From Candidatus Nitricoxidireducens bremensis (lineage in GTDB: Bacteria > Pseudomonadota > Gammaproteobacteria > Burkholderiales > Rhodocyclaceae), in contig JAOTRT010000004.1 in NCBI GenBank assembly GCA_030247725.1, positions 1 through 64,000 on the forward strand: a DNA stretch of 64,000 bases, written 5' to 3'. A program made the position numbers and the translations under genes. Positions 42,229 to 52,399 of this stretch are shown in pieces. The number at the start of each line of letters is the position of its first letter. Position 1 is the stretch's first letter. The notes beneath the pieces were generated by a model. The model did no database searches. It saw only the letters and a list, made by a program, of their open reading frames with translations, and was not told where the DNA came from.

Positions 42229-44208
42229 ATGTCGGCGACCACAGACAACCAACAGGACACCAAGCTCTCTTTCCGCCGCTACAAGGACGGTGAGCCCCAA
42301 ACGTACAAGCGTTGGCAGGACCAGATCTTCCAGGCCAGTTGGAGCCACAAGTGCCCCACCTACATCCAGTCCACCCCGCCCTGCCAGGGTTCCTGCCCGG
42401 CCGGCGAGGACATCCGCTCCTATCTGCAGATCGTGCGCGGCATCGAGAAGCCGCCCGTCGGCAAGGACGGCAAGCCGGTCATGCCGGCGATGGAATACGC
42501 CTGGCGCCGCCTGACGGAAGCCAACCCCTTCCCCGCCGTCATGGGCCGCGTCTGCCCGGCGCCCTGCGAATCGGGCTGCAACCGCAACGAGGTCGAGGAC
42601 CACGTCGGCATCAACTCCGTCGAGCACTACCTCGGCGAGTACGCCATCAAGAACAATCTCAAGTTCGTCGCCCCCGAGAAGAAGACGGGCAAGAAGGTCG
42701 CCGTCATCGGCGGCGGCCCGGCCGGCCTTTCCGCCGCCTACCAGCTGGCCCTGCGCGGCCACTCGGTCACCATCTTCGACGAGCATGAATTCCTCGGCGG
42801 CATGATGCGCTACGGCATCCCGGGCTTCCGTACGCCGCGCGACGTCCTCGACGCCGAAATCCAGCGCATCCTCGACCTCGGCGTCGAGACCCGGCTTTCG
42901 ACCCGCATCGGCACCGACATCTCGATGGAGCAGATCCGCAAGGACTACGACGCCGTCTTCCTCGGCCTCGGCGCCCAGGCCGGTCGTGCCCTGCCCGTCG
43001 AGGGCGACACCAGCGCCCCCAACGTCGTCACCGCCACTGCCTTCCTCAAGGCCTTCAACGACGGCCGTCTGCAGCACGTCGGCAAGCGTGTGGTGGTGGT
43101 CGGCGGCGGCGACACGTCGATCGACGTCGCCACCGTGGCCCGCCGTCTCGGCCACATCCAGAATGCCAAGCCCACCGACATGGAAGAGGCCATCGCCGGC
43201 CGTCTGGCCCAGGACGTGGCCGACATCTCCACCCGCGACGGTGCCCACGTCGTCCTGACCTCCGTATTCCCGGTGGACAAGATGATGGCCAGCAAGCACG
43301 AAGTCGAGCAGGCCAAGGCCGAGGACATCGAGATCATGGGCGGCTGGATGCCCATCGGCGTCGTCAAGGGTGCCGACGGCCGCGCCACCGCGCTGCGCGT
43401 CTGCCAGTGCGAAGCCAAGATGGTCGGCGGCCGCCTCGACATCAAAAAGGTCGAAGGTACCGAGAAGGACCTGCCGGCCGACCTGATCGTCTCCGCCGTC
43501 GGCCAGGCCATCGACTTCACCGGCCTGGAGGAATTCAACAACGGCAAGAACGCCGTCGCGGCCGACAAGAACTACCAGGTCCAGGGCAAGCCCGGCGTCT
43601 TCGCCGGCGGCGACGTCATCCGTCCCCACCTGCTGACCACCGCAGTCGGCCACGGCGCCATCGCCGCCGACGGCATCGACCAGTTCCTCGCCGGCCATGA
43701 ACTCGGCCGCCGGCCGAAGATCGACGTTCATACCTTCGACCTGATGCGCAAGTACGTCGAAAAGGGCGTCGGCTTCGAGGAGATCAAGGAGCCCCTGCGC
43801 GGTACCGACGCCTCCAAGGGCGCCGTGCACAACTTCGACAACCGTTCCGACCGCTACGTGATCCCCCACGAGGATCTGTTCCTCGGCCACTTCGGCTACG
43901 CGGCGCGCAACAAGCGCAAGATCATCACCCTGTCGAAGGAAACCGCCCTCGGCAACTTCCAGGAACGCCTGGAGCCCCTGACCGAGGCGGAAGCCATCGC
44001 CGAAGCCAAGCGCTGCATGAGCTGCGGCCTGTGCTTCGAGTGCGACAACTGCGTGGTGTACTGCCCGCAGACCGCCGTCTCCAAGGTCAAGAAGACCGAA
44101 GCGACCACCGGCCGCTATGTGCAGACCGACTACGACAAGTGCGTCGGCTGCCACATCTGCCACGACGTCTGCCCGACGGGCTATATCCAGATGGGTCTCG
44201 GAGAGTAA
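42229..44208 (+). CDS. dsrL: NAD(P)H-linked iron-sulfur flavoprotein DsrL
   Basis: DsrL (659 residues) connects DsrAB to the NAD(P) pool and is a marker of sulfur oxidation. It has an N-terminal GltD-like cysteine region (CQGSCPAG, CPAPCESGCN), an FAD-binding loop (AVIGGGPAGLSAAYQL), an NAD(P)-binding loop (VVVGGGDTSIDVA) and a C-terminal ferredoxin pair (CMSCGLCFECDNC, CVGCHICHDVCP). It should be cytoplasmic. Confidence 0.95.
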   Translation: MSATTDNQQDTKLSFRRYKDGEPQTYKRWQDQIFQASWSHKCPTYIQSTPPCQGSCPAGEDIRSYLQIVRGIEKPPVGKDGKPVMPAMEYAWRRLTEANPFPAVMGRVCPAPCESGCNRNEVEDHVGINSVEHYLGEYAIKNNLKFVAPEKKTGKKVAVIGGGPAGLSAAYQLALRGHSVTIFDEHEFLGGMMRYGIPGFRTPRDVLDAEIQRILDLGVETRLSTRIGTDISMEQIRKDYDAVFLGLGAQAGRALPVEGDTSAPNVVTATAFLKAFNDGRLQHVGKRVVVVGGGDTSIDVATVARRLGHIQNAKPTDMEEAIAGRLAQDVADISTRDGAHVVLTSVFPVDKMMASKHEVEQAKAEDIEIMGGWMPIGVVKGADGRATALRVCQCEAKMVGGRLDIKKVEGTEKDLPADLIVSAVGQAIDFTGLEEFNNGKNAVAADKNYQVQGKPGVFAGGDVIRPHLLTTAVGHGAIAADGIDQFLAGHELGRRPKIDVHTFDLMRKYVEKGVGFEEIKEPLRGTDASKGAVHNFDNRSDRYVIPHEDLFLGHFGYAARNKRKIITLSKETALGNFQERLEPLTEAEAIAEAKRCMSCGLCFECDNCVVYCPQTAVSKVKKTEATTGRYVQTDYDKCVGCHICHDVCPTGYIQMGLGE

Positions 44209-44212
44209 ATCC

Positions 44213-44611
44213 ATGCGCCGTCTCGGCCTTCTCTTCGCCACGCTCGCCCTCGCCGCCGGCATCGCCTGCGCCGGCGAGAGCCGCGTGCCGAAGCCCGTCG
44301 TCCATATCGAGAACCCGGGCAGCTGCGTCGCGCCGGCCGAGGAAATGCGGCGCAACCACATGGTGATGCTCAAGCACCAGCGCGACAAGACCATGCGCCA
44401 CGGCGAGCGCGGCGCCAAGGTCAGCCTCAACGGCTGCATCGAGTGCCACGCCAGCAAGCGCAACGGCTCCGTGCTCGGCGGCAAGGAGAACTTCTGCGAA
44501 AGCTGCCACGCCTACGCCGCCGTCAAGCTGGACTGCTGGGACTGCCACCAGCCCAAGGCCGGCTACAAGGCCGCCGCGACCGAGACGCCTCCCGGAGGTT
44601 TCAAGCCATGA
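44213..44611 (+). CDS. dsrJ: DsrMKJOP complex, triheme cytochrome c DsrJ
   Basis: DsrJ (132 residues) is a periplasmic c-type cytochrome with a signal peptide or anchor at residues 1-20 and three heme motifs: CIECH (75-79), CESCH (95-99) and CWDCH (108-112). Cys38 in NPGSCVAP corresponds to the unusual heme ligand Cys described in Allochromatium DsrJ. It overlaps the dsrO start (ATGA). Confidence 0.94.
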   Translation: MRRLGLLFATLALAAGIACAGESRVPKPVVHIENPGSCVAPAEEMRRNHMVMLKHQRDKTMRHGERGAKVSLNGCIECHASKRNGSVLGGKENFCESCHAYAAVKLDCWDCHQPKAGYKAAATETPPGGFKP

Positions 44612-45339
44612 GCCAAAGCAACAACAACCGCCGTGGCTTCATGGCCGCTGCGGCTGCCGGCGCCGGCTTCGTCGTCATCGCCCCCGGCATCCGCCTGATC
44701 GAGCTGGCCGGCGCCAACGCGCCGTCCAAGGGCGCTTCCGACAAGGTGCGCTGGGGCATGCTGGTGGACACCACCAAGTGCGCGCCCGGCTGCGACGCCT
44801 GCGTCGGCGCCTGCAACAAGGAAAACGGCATCGTCGAGCAGGTCGCCGACCCGCGCCAGGGCGCCCAGTGGATACGCAAGATCGACCTGGTGGACGCCAA
44901 GACCGGCAAGCAGCATTCCCTGCCCATGATGTGCCAGCACTGCGCCCATCCACCCTGCGTGGACGTCTGCCCCACCGGCGCCTCCTTCAAGCGCGCCGAC
45001 GGCATCGTCCTCGTCGACCGCCACATCTGCATCGGCTGCCGCTACTGCATGATGGCCTGCCCCTACAAGGCGCGCTCCTTCGTGCACCAGCCGCTGACCA
45101 CCCAGGCCCCGGAAGTGCCGCGCGGCCTCGGCTGCGTCGAGGCCTGCACCCTCTGCGTGCATCGCGTGGACAAGGGCCAGCAGCCGGCCTGCACCGAAGC
45201 CTGCCCCCAGGGCGCGATGTTGTTCGGCGATCTCAACGACCCCGCCAGCGACATCTCCAAGCGCCTCAAGGAAGTCGCCAGCACCCAGGTGCGCGCCGAT
45301 CTCAAGCTCGATGTCGGCGTCCGCTACCACGGCATCTGA
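44608..45339 (+). CDS. dsrO: DsrMKJOP complex, periplasmic ferredoxin subunit DsrO
   Basis: DsrO (243 residues) has a Tat-type signal (NNRRGFM followed by a hydrophobic Ala-rich stretch) and four [4Fe-4S] motif groups (CAPGCDACVGAC, CQHCAHPPCVDVC, CIGCRYCMMAC, CTLC with CTEAC). It forms the periplasmic electron wire between DsrJ and DsrP. Its start overlaps the dsrJ stop. Confidence 0.94.
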   Translation: MSQSNNNRRGFMAAAAAGAGFVVIAPGIRLIELAGANAPSKGASDKVRWGMLVDTTKCAPGCDACVGACNKENGIVEQVADPRQGAQWIRKIDLVDAKTGKQHSLPMMCQHCAHPPCVDVCPTGASFKRADGIVLVDRHICIGCRYCMMACPYKARSFVHQPLTTQAPEVPRGLGCVEACTLCVHRVDKGQQPACTEACPQGAMLFGDLNDPASDISKRLKEVASTQVRADLKLDVGVRYHGI

Positions 45340-45363
45340 CGGGCACCATTGACGGGTAATACG

Positions 45364-46563
45364 ATGAAAAACACCTTCAGCCGCGTCGAAGAAACCCTGT
45401 TCTACGGCCTCACCGCCCTCGGCGGCCTGGTCACCGCCATCGGCCTCGGCGCCGCGCTCTACATGGAGCACAGCGGCCACGTCGTCACCGGCATGAACAA
45501 CCAGATCGTCTGGGGCCTGCCCCACGTCTTCGCCATCTTCCTCATCGTCGCTGCCTCGGGGGTGCTCAACGTCGCCTCCATCGGCTCGGTGTTCGGCAAG
45601 GTGGTGTACAAGTCGCGGGCGCCCCTCTCCGGCCTGCTGTGCATCGCCATGCTGGCCGGCGGTCTCGCCGTCATCATGCTCGACCTGGGTCGCGCCGACC
45701 GCCTCATCGTCGCCATGACCCACTTCAACCCGACCTCGGTGTTCGGCTGGAACGTGATCCTCTATCCGGGCATGTTCGGCATCGTCGCGGTGTACATGTG
45801 GACGCTGATGGAGCGCCGCATGAACCCCTACGCCAAGCCCGCCGGCTTCGCGGCCTTCGTCTGGCGCCTGCTGCTGACCACCGGCACCGGCTCCATCTTC
45901 GGCTTCCTGGTCGCGCGCCAGGCCTACAACTCCGCCCTGCTGGCGCCCATGTTCATCATCATGTCCTTCGCCTGGGGTCTGGCGGTCTTCATGCTGGTGC
46001 AGCGGGCCATGTTCTCCTGGAACGGCATCGAGCTCCACCCGGCCATCCGCTCCCGCATGAAGAACCTGCTCGGCATCTTCGTCGCCGCCGTGTTCTATTT
46101 CGTCGCCGTCTATCACCTGACCAACCTCTACTTCGCCAAGCAGGTCGCCTTCGAGCGCTTCATCCTCGCCGACGGCGGCATCTTCCCGGCCCTGTTCTGG
46201 GGCGGCTGGCTGGTGGTCGGCACGATCCTGCCCCTGGCCCTGCTCTACATCCCCTCCCTGCAGTTCCGCGGCTCGGTGATGGTGGCCTCCCTGCTGGTCA
46301 TCGTCGGCGCCTTCTGCCAGCTCTACGTCTTCATCATCGGCGGCCAGGCCTTCCCGCTGGAGATTTTCCCCGGCATGTCGGCCACCAGCAGCTTCTTCGA
46401 CGGCAAGGTGGACACCTACTCGCCCGCCCTGCCCGAGTTCCTGCTCGGCCTCGGCGGCATCGGCATCGCCTTCACGATGACCACCATCGGCGTGCGCGTG
46501 CTGCGCTTCCTGCCCCAGGACGACCTCGGCAAGCTCGAGGCCGCCGGCAACATCACCGACTGA
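45364..46563 (+). CDS. dsrP: DsrMKJOP complex, NrfD-like membrane subunit DsrP
   Basis: DsrP (399 residues) is a polytopic NrfD/PsrC-family quinone-interacting subunit with about ten hydrophobic helices and no cofactor motif. It pairs with DsrO. I chose the ATG at 45364; a TTG 15 bases earlier is in frame. dsrN follows after 65 bases. Confidence 0.93.
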   Translation: MKNTFSRVEETLFYGLTALGGLVTAIGLGAALYMEHSGHVVTGMNNQIVWGLPHVFAIFLIVAASGVLNVASIGSVFGKVVYKSRAPLSGLLCIAMLAGGLAVIMLDLGRADRLIVAMTHFNPTSVFGWNVILYPGMFGIVAVYMWTLMERRMNPYAKPAGFAAFVWRLLLTTGTGSIFGFLVARQAYNSALLAPMFIIMSFAWGLAVFMLVQRAMFSWNGIELHPAIRSRMKNLLGIFVAAVFYFVAVYHLTNLYFAKQVAFERFILADGGIFPALFWGGWLVVGTILPLALLYIPSLQFRGSVMVASLLVIVGAFCQLYVFIIGGQAFPLEIFPGMSATSSFFDGKVDTYSPALPEFLLGLGGIGIAFTMTTIGVRVLRFLPQDDLGKLEAAGNITD

Positions 46564-46628
46564 ATCCCGCTTCCGGTCCCCCCGGACCGGAGCGGAATCG
46601 CCCCAGCGTCGCGCGGAGGATAGCCAGG

Positions 46629-48032
46629 ATGCATCGGTTCCTGATCTCGGCGGCCCACAAGTCCTCCGGCAAGACCACGGTCAGCATCGGGCTGGCCGCC
46701 GCCCTCTCGGCCCGCGGCCTCGCCGTGCAGCCTTACAAGAAGGGCCCGGACTACATCGATCCCCTCTGGCTGGGGCTGGCTGCCAACCGGCGCTGCCGCA
46801 ACCTGGACTTCTTCCTCTCGCCCCACGAGGAGCTGCAATCCCAGTTCGCCCGCCATGGCTGGGACGCCGACGTCTGCCTCGTCGAGGGCAACAAGGGCCT
46901 CTACGACGGCCTCGACCTGGAGGGCTCCAACAGCAACGCCGCCCTCGCCCGTCTGCTGGGCCTGCCGGTGATCCTGGTGCTCGACGCCCGCGGCATGACG
47001 CGCGGCATCGCGCCGCTGATCCTCGGCTACCAGGCCTTCGACCGCGAGATCAGGATCGCCGGCGTCATCCTCAACAAGCTCGGCGGACGCCGCCACGAAT
47101 CCAAGCTGCGCGCCGTCATCGAGCACTACACCGACGTGCCGGTGATCGGGGCCATCCAGGACGATGCCCGCCTGCAACTGGTGGAGCGCCACCTGGGCCT
47201 GATGCCGGCCAACGAAACCCGCGCCGCCGAGCGCCACATCGCCGAGATCGCCGGCGTAGTCGGCGCCTCGGTGGACCTGGACCGCCTGCTCGATATCACA
47301 CGCACCGACGTGGCGCTGGCGCGCCCGGCCCCCGAACTGATCGTTTCCGACACCCCGGTACGCATCGCCGTCGCCCAGGACGCCGCCTTCGGCTTCTACT
47401 ACGCCGACGACTTCGACGCCCTGCGCGCCGCCGGCGCCGAGGTCGTGCCCTTCGACACCCTGCGCGATCCGCACCTGCCCGCCTGCGACGGCTTGGTCAT
47501 CGGCGGCGGCTTCCCCGAATCCTTCCTCGAACGGCTGGAGGCCAACGCCGGCCTGCGCGCCGAGATTCTCGACGCCATCGAAGGCGGCCTGCCCACCTAT
47601 GCCGAGTGCGGCGGTCTCATGTACCTGTCCCGCTCCATCGCCTGGCAGGGCAAGAGCGCCCGCATGGTGGGCGCCATCGCCGGCGACGTGGTGATGCACC
47701 CCAAGCCCGTCGGCCGCGGCTACGTGATGCTCTCGCCCACGGTCGAACATCCCTGGCGCAGCGCCGACGCCGAGGTGCCCGTGCTGCGCGCCCACGAATT
47801 CCACTACTCGTCCATCGAGAACCTGGCGCCGACCACGCGCTTCGCCTACGACATGAAGCGCGGCCACGGCGTGGACGGCGCCCACGACGGCATCGTCTAC
47901 AAGAACCTGCTCGCCTCCTACACCCATCTGCGCGCCACTTCCGGCTGCGACTGGCCGCAGAAGTTCGTGCGCAGCGTGCGCGCGTGGCGTAACCAAAAAA
48001 CCAACGTGGAGACCCAGCAATGTTCAAACTGA
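46629..48032 (+). CDS. dsrN: Siroheme amidase-type glutamine amidotransferase DsrN
   Basis: DsrN (467 residues) is a CobB/CbiA homologue, with a P-loop-like [13 protein letters not shown] at the N-terminus and a C-terminal glutaminase triad Cys ([11 protein letters not shown]) plus His (RAHEFHYSS). In Dsr organisms it converts siroheme to siroheme amide, the DsrAB cofactor. It overlaps dsrR by 13 bases. Confidence 0.92.
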   Translation: MHRFLISAAHKSSGKTTVSIGLAAALSARGLAVQPYKKGPDYIDPLWLGLAANRRCRNLDFFLSPHEELQSQFARHGWDADVCLVEGNKGLYDGLDLEGSNSNAALARLLGLPVILVLDARGMTRGIAPLILGYQAFDREIRIAGVILNKLGGRRHESKLRAVIEHYTDVPVIGAIQDDARLQLVERHLGLMPANETRAAERHIAEIAGVVGASVDLDRLLDITRTDVALARPAPELIVSDTPVRIAVAQDAAFGFYYADDFDALRAAGAEVVPFDTLRDPHLPACDGLVIGGGFPESFLERLEANAGLRAEILDAIEGGLPTYAECGGLMYLSRSIAWQGKSARMVGAIAGDVVMHPKPVGRGYVMLSPTVEHPWRSADAEVPVLRAHEFHYSSIENLAPTTRFAYDMKRGHGVDGAHDGIVYKNLLASYTHLRATSGCDWPQKFVRSVRAWRNQKTNVETQQCSN

Positions 48033-48373
48033 CCCCCGCCGCCGCCGGCCAGATTCTTCAGTCGGCCGAAGTCCAGGACGACGAGCCCGCCCTGCGCGTC
48101 GCCGCCAAGATCGACGACGACGGCGAGCTGGTCTACGGCATGGGCTTCGACGAGGAACGCGAGCAGGACATGGTGATCGACTGCGAGGGCGTGCAGGTGC
48201 TGATCTCGCCGCGCAGCATGACCCTGTTGGAAAACACCACCCTCGATTTCGTCGAGCTCAAGCCCGGCGAGTTCCAGTTCATCTTCATGCGCGACGACCA
48301 GGCGCCGCCCTCCTGCGCGCCGCGCACGGGCGGCTGCGGCGGTTGCGGCAGCCGCGGCGGTTGTTCCAGCTGA
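48020..48373 (+). CDS. dsrR: IscA/HesB-like protein DsrR
   Basis: DsrR (117 residues) looks like an A-type iron-sulfur scaffold ([12 protein letters not shown] at the start) but lacks the usual first cysteine in its core, as described for DsrR, which acts post-transcriptionally on dsr expression in Allochromatium. The end is a Cys/Gly-rich tail ([14 protein letters not shown]), which supplies extra cysteines. It overlaps dsrN. Confidence 0.88.
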   Translation: MFKLTPAAAGQILQSAEVQDDEPALRVAAKIDDDGELVYGMGFDEEREQDMVIDCEGVQVLISPRSMTLLENTTLDFVELKPGEFQFIFMRDDQAPPSCAPRTGGCGGCGSRGGCSS

Positions 48374-48381
48374 GCAAGGCG

Positions 48382-49179
48382 ATGGCAGCTTCCGCCTTTG
48401 CCGGCATTCCGGCGGCCCGCGGTCCCGCGCGCCGCGGCAGTGTCTACCTGATCGGCGCCGGCCCCGGCGACCCGGAGCTCCTCACCCTGAAGGCGGCGCG
48501 CCTGATCGGCGAGGCCGACGTGCTCGTCTACGACCACCTGGTGGCCCCCGCCATCCTCGATCTGGCACGCCCCGACGCCGAGCGCATCTACGCCGGCAAG
48601 GAGCGCGGCGCCCACACCCTGCCCCAGGAGGAGCTCAACCTCCTGCTGGTGCGCCTGGCACAGCAGGACAAACGCGTGGTGCGCCTCAAAGGCGGCGATC
48701 CCTACATCTTCGGCCGCGGCGGCGAAGAGGTGGAAACCCTCCACGCCCATGGCATCCCCTTCGAGGTGGTACCCGGCATCACCGCGGCAGCCGGTGTCGC
48801 CTCCTATGCCGGCATTCCGCTGACCCACCGCAACCATGCCCAGGCCTGCGTTTTCGTCACCGGCAACCTCAAGGACGGCAGCATCGACCTGGACTGGCCG
48901 GGCCTGGCGCGCACGCGGCAGACGGTGGTGATCTACATGGGTCTCCACGGCCTGCCGACCCTGTGCGCCAAGCTCATGGAACACGGCCTGCCGCCCGACT
49001 GGCCCGCCGCCATCGTCCAGCAGGGCACCACAGCCAACCAACGCAGCGTCACCGGCACCCTGGCGACCCTGCCCCAACTGGCCGTGGCGGCCCAGCTGCG
49101 GGCGCCGACGCTGATCGTCGTCGGCTCCGTGGTAACGCTGCGGGAAAAACTTAACTGGTTCGAGACGCCGCCGGCCTGA
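48382..49179 (+). CDS. cobA: Uroporphyrinogen-III C-methyltransferase (SUMT)
   Basis: The 265-residue protein makes precorrin-2 for siroheme, the cofactor of DsrAB, from uroporphyrinogen III and SAM. Motifs are [15 protein letters not shown] near residue 24, [18 protein letters not shown], and [21 protein letters not shown]. No CysG-type dehydrogenase/ferrochelatase domain is attached. I prefer the ATG at 48382 (8 bases after dsrR) to the longer reading that overlaps dsrR. It ends the dsr unit. Confidence 0.93.
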   Translation: MAASAFAGIPAARGPARRGSVYLIGAGPGDPELLTLKAARLIGEADVLVYDHLVAPAILDLARPDAERIYAGKERGAHTLPQEELNLLLVRLAQQDKRVVRLKGGDPYIFGRGGEEVETLHAHGIPFEVVPGITAAAGVASYAGIPLTHRNHAQACVFVTGNLKDGSIDLDWPGLARTRQTVVIYMGLHGLPTLCAKLMEHGLPPDWPAAIVQQGTTANQRSVTGTLATLPQLAVAAQLRAPTLIVVGSVVTLREKLNWFETPPA

Positions 49180-49191
49180 GCGGCCCCGGTC

Positions 49192-51669
49192 TCAGGAATT
49201 CCAGATGCCGCCCGGCTGGGCGCGTATCCAGGCTTCGAACTCCGCCGCCGGCAGGGGCCGGCTGACCAGAAAACCCTGTGCCTGGTCGCAGCCGGCGCGC
49301 ACCAGGAAGTCGCGCTGGGCCTCCGTCTCCACGCCTTCGGCAATCACCGTGAAGCCCAGGCTCGATCCGAGGGCGATGACGGCGCCGACGATGGCGGCAT
49401 CGTCCCGGTCCATCGGCAATTCGCGCACGAAGCCGCGGTCGATCTTCAGACGATCGATGGGCAGGTGCTTGAGATAGGCCAGCGACGAATAGCCGGTGCC
49501 GAAGTCGTCGATGGCCGTGGTGATGCCCAGCGCCCGCAACTGGCCCACCACGTCGAGGGCGTTCTCCGAGTTGTGCATGATGAAGGTCTCGGTGATCTCC
49601 AGCTCGAGGGCTTCGGCCGGGATGCAATTCTCACCGAGGGCGCGCAGGACGATGAAATGGAAATCGCCGCGTTCGATCTGGGGACCGGCCACGTTCACCG
49701 ACACCTTGCCGTCCCAACTGAACTCCTCGCGCCAGCGGCGCACGTCGGCGCAGGCGGCGTTGAGCACCCATTCGCCGAGGGGGATGATGAGGCCCGTCTC
49801 CTCGGCCAGCGGAATGAAGTCGGTCGGCGAGATGAGGCCGTTCTTCGGATCGCGCCAGCGCACCAGCGCCTCGGCGCCGACGACCTTGCGGTCGTGGAGG
49901 TCGATCTGGGGCTGGTACCAGACCTCCAGTTCGCCGCATTCGAGGGCGCGGCGCAGGCCCTGTTCCAGTTCCAGGCGCTTGCGCACCGCCACCGCCATGT
50001 CGCTGTGGTGGAAGTGGAAGATGTTGCGGCCCGAGGTCTTGCTTTGGTACATGGCGGTGTCGGCGGCCTTCATCAGCGTGATGCCGTCGGTGCCGTCCTC
50101 GGGATAGATGGCGATGCCGATGCTGGCGGTGACCATGGCCGAATGGCCGCCCAGGTCCACCGGGTCGGCGAGGGCGGCGATCAGCTTGCGCGCCACCTCG
50201 GCGGCATCCTCGCCGTGGCGGATGTCCTCCAGGATGACGGCGAACTCGTCGCCGCCGAGGCGCGCCACCGTGTCCTCCTCGCGCAGCGTGCCGGCCAGGC
50301 GCGCGGCCACGGTCTTCAGCAGCTGGTCGCCGGCCGGGTGGCCGAGGCTGTCGTTCACCGTCTTGAAGCCGTCCAGGTCCAGCACCATGATGGCGATGCT
50401 GACATTGGCGCGGCGGGCGCGGCCGAGGGCGTGGTTGAGGCGCTCGCCGAGGAGGGAGCGGTTGGGCAGGCTGGTGAGGGGATCGAAGTGGGCCATGCGC
50501 TCCAGGTCTTCCTGGGTGCGCTTGATGAGGGTGATGTCGCGGAACAGGGCGACGAACTTCAGCACCCGGCCGCGCTCGTCGCGGATGGCGTTGATGGTCA
50601 GCAGTTCCGGATAGAGCTCGCCGTTCTTGCGGCGGTTCCAGATTTCGCCCTCCCAATGGCCGGTGGCCGTCAGGCTGGTCCACATGTCCCGGTAGAAGGC
50701 GTCGTCGTGACGCCCCGAGGCCAGCAGCTTGGGCGTGCGGCCGATGGCCTCCTCGGGGCTGTAGCCGGTGACGCGCGAGAAGGCGGGATTCACCGACAGG
50801 ATGACGCCGCGGGTATCGGTGATGACGATGCCCTCGGAGGTGTTGTCGAAGACGCTGGCGGCCTGGCGCAGTTCGTCGTTGGCCCCCTGCAGGCGCCGCA
50901 CGATGTCGAGATAGCGCTCCAGGGTGGTGGCCGCCAGCACCAGGGCGATCACCAGGCCCGTCACCACCACCGCCGCGACGGCAAGGACGGCGGGACTCAG
51001 GCCCGCTTCCGTCGGCGTGCCGCCGCCGCGGATGAAGTAGGCTGCCCCCATGGCCGTGTAGTGCATGCCGGAGACGGCGCCGCCCATGACGAGGGCACTG
51101 ATGGGCGAAGCCCAGCGCCGCGCGAAGGCGCCGAGGCCGCCGACATGGAAGCGGATTGCCAGGGCCACCATGGCAAGCACCACCGCAACGACGATGGAAA
51201 GGGCGAACAGGCCCGGGTCGTAGCGCAGCAGCGCGTCCATGCGCATGGCGGCCATGCCGGTGTAATGCATGGTGCCGATGCCGCCGCCCATCAGCACGCC
51301 GCCGCCGACCAGGGCGCGCCAGCCCGGCTCGGGCCGGCTGATGATATGCAGCGCCACGGCGCTGCCGAGCATGCCGGGCACCATGGACGCCAGGGTGATA
51401 AGCGGGTCATAGCGCACGCCGCAGGGCAGGCTGAAGGCCAGCATGCCGATGAAGTGCATGGCCCAGATGCCGCCGCCCATGGCCAGCGCGCCCGCCGTCA
51501 GCCAGGTGGTGCGCAGGGCCGGGCTGCGGGCGCGACGCATGCGCACCGACACCTCCAGGGCAGCGAAGGAGGCGAACGTCGCGATCAGCACCGACAGCAG
51601 CACCAGCAGCGGCTCGTAGTGTCCGATGTAGAGCAGGCTGCTGTCAGGCGGGGCGACGACGAAGTTCAA
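49192..51669 (-). CDS. MHYT-PAS-GGDEF-EAL membrane c-di-GMP protein
   Basis: The 825-residue protein starts with an integral MHYT sensor of about seven helices with three repeats (WAMHFIGM, GTMHYTGM, SGMHYTAM), thought to bind copper for O2, CO or NO sensing. A PAS domain, a GGDEF domain (ARLGGDEFAVIL with an REED inhibitory site) and an EAL domain (AEALVRW, LEITETF, IDDFGTGYSSL) follow; both catalytic motifs are intact. Its end converges on cobA with 12 bases between. Confidence 0.92.
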   Translation of the reverse strand: MNFVVAPPDSSLLYIGHYEPLLVLLSVLIATFASFAALEVSVRMRRARSPALRTTWLTAGALAMGGGIWAMHFIGMLAFSLPCGVRYDPLITLASMVPGMLGSAVALHIISRPEPGWRALVGGGVLMGGGIGTMHYTGMAAMRMDALLRYDPGLFALSIVVAVVLAMVALAIRFHVGGLGAFARRWASPISALVMGGAVSGMHYTAMGAAYFIRGGGTPTEAGLSPAVLAVAAVVVTGLVIALVLAATTLERYLDIVRRLQGANDELRQAASVFDNTSEGIVITDTRGVILSVNPAFSRVTGYSPEEAIGRTPKLLASGRHDDAFYRDMWTSLTATGHWEGEIWNRRKNGELYPELLTINAIRDERGRVLKFVALFRDITLIKRTQEDLERMAHFDPLTSLPNRSLLGERLNHALGRARRANVSIAIMVLDLDGFKTVNDSLGHPAGDQLLKTVAARLAGTLREEDTVARLGGDEFAVILEDIRHGEDAAEVARKLIAALADPVDLGGHSAMVTASIGIAIYPEDGTDGITLMKAADTAMYQSKTSGRNIFHFHHSDMAVAVRKRLELEQGLRRALECGELEVWYQPQIDLHDRKVVGAEALVRWRDPKNGLISPTDFIPLAEETGLIIPLGEWVLNAACADVRRWREEFSWDGKVSVNVAGPQIERGDFHFIVLRALGENCIPAEALELEITETFIMHNSENALDVVGQLRALGITTAIDDFGTGYSSLAYLKHLPIDRLKIDRGFVRELPMDRDDAAIVGAVIALGSSLGFTVIAEGVETEAQRDFLVRAGCDQAQGFLVSRPLPAAEFEAWIRAQPGGIWNS

Positions 51670-51733
51670 AAGCCACGGTTCCGGTAGGGGTTACGAGGCA
51701 GCGCGCCACTGCGCGCCGGGCTGCGGTGCGTCA

Positions 51734-52399
51734 TCAGTTGTTCCGGCTGGCGGCGGATTTGTGCTCGACGGCGAACACCGCCGCTTCCACCCGCGAGGTC
51801 AGGTTGAGCTTGGACAGGATATGGCGCACGTGGAGCTTCACCGTATCGTGGCTGATGTCCAGGGCACGGGCGATGGCCTTGTTCGACAGGCCCTGGGCCA
51901 GATAGTCGAGGATTTCGCGCTCACGGGCCGTCAGCTGTTTCATGGCCTCGGCCTTGCCCGCCGCCGGGCCGCCGCCCTGCAGCAGGCTCACCAGCTTGAG
52001 GGTCATGGAGGGGGCCACCACGGTCTCGCCGCGCACGGCGCGCTGCACCGCGTCCACCACGTCGTCGGGCTCCATGTCCTTCAGCAGGTAGCCCTGGGCG
52101 CCGGCGCGCATGGCGTTGGCGAGGTCTTCCTCCGCATCCGACACCGTCAGCACCAGCACTGGCTTGGTCCAGCCGCGGGAGCGGATCAGGCGCAGCAGGG
52201 TGATGCCGCCCAGGGGCGGCATGTTGAGGTCGGTGATGACGACGTCGGGGTCCACCTCGTCGAGCTTGCGCAAGGCCTCGTCGGCGTTGCCGGCCATGGC
52301 GACGACGCGCACGTTGCCGCTCTGCTCCAGCAGTTCCGCCAGGCCCTTGCGGAACAGGGTGTGGTCGTCCACGAGGAGGACGCGGATTTCTTCGCTCAT
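51734..52399 (-). CDS. LuxR/NarL-type response regulator
   Basis: The 221-residue regulator has a receiver domain with VLLVDDHTLFRKGL, phospho-acceptor Asp in VVITDLNMPPLGG and Lys in YLLKDMEP. A C-terminal LuxR helix-turn-helix follows (LTAREREILDYLAQGLSNKAIA). Its start overlaps the stop of the kinase gene by 4 bases (ATGA), so they form a two-component system. Confidence 0.93.
   Translation of the reverse strand: MSEEIRVLLVDDHTLFRKGLAELLEQSGNVRVVAMAGNADEALRKLDEVDPDVVITDLNMPPLGGITLLRLIRSRGWTKPVLVLTVSDAEEDLANAMRAGAQGYLLKDMEPDDVVDAVQRAVRGETVVAPSMTLKLVSLLQGGGPAAGKAEAMKQLTAREREILDYLAQGLSNKAIARALDISHDTVKLHVRHILSKLNLTSRVEAAVFAVEHKSAASRNN

Noticed and set aside
40588..44484. 1298-codon open frame on the minus strand across dsrK-dsrL
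   Set aside because: It overlaps well-supported dsr genes, shows biased composition and has no recognisable domain, so it is an antisense shadow.
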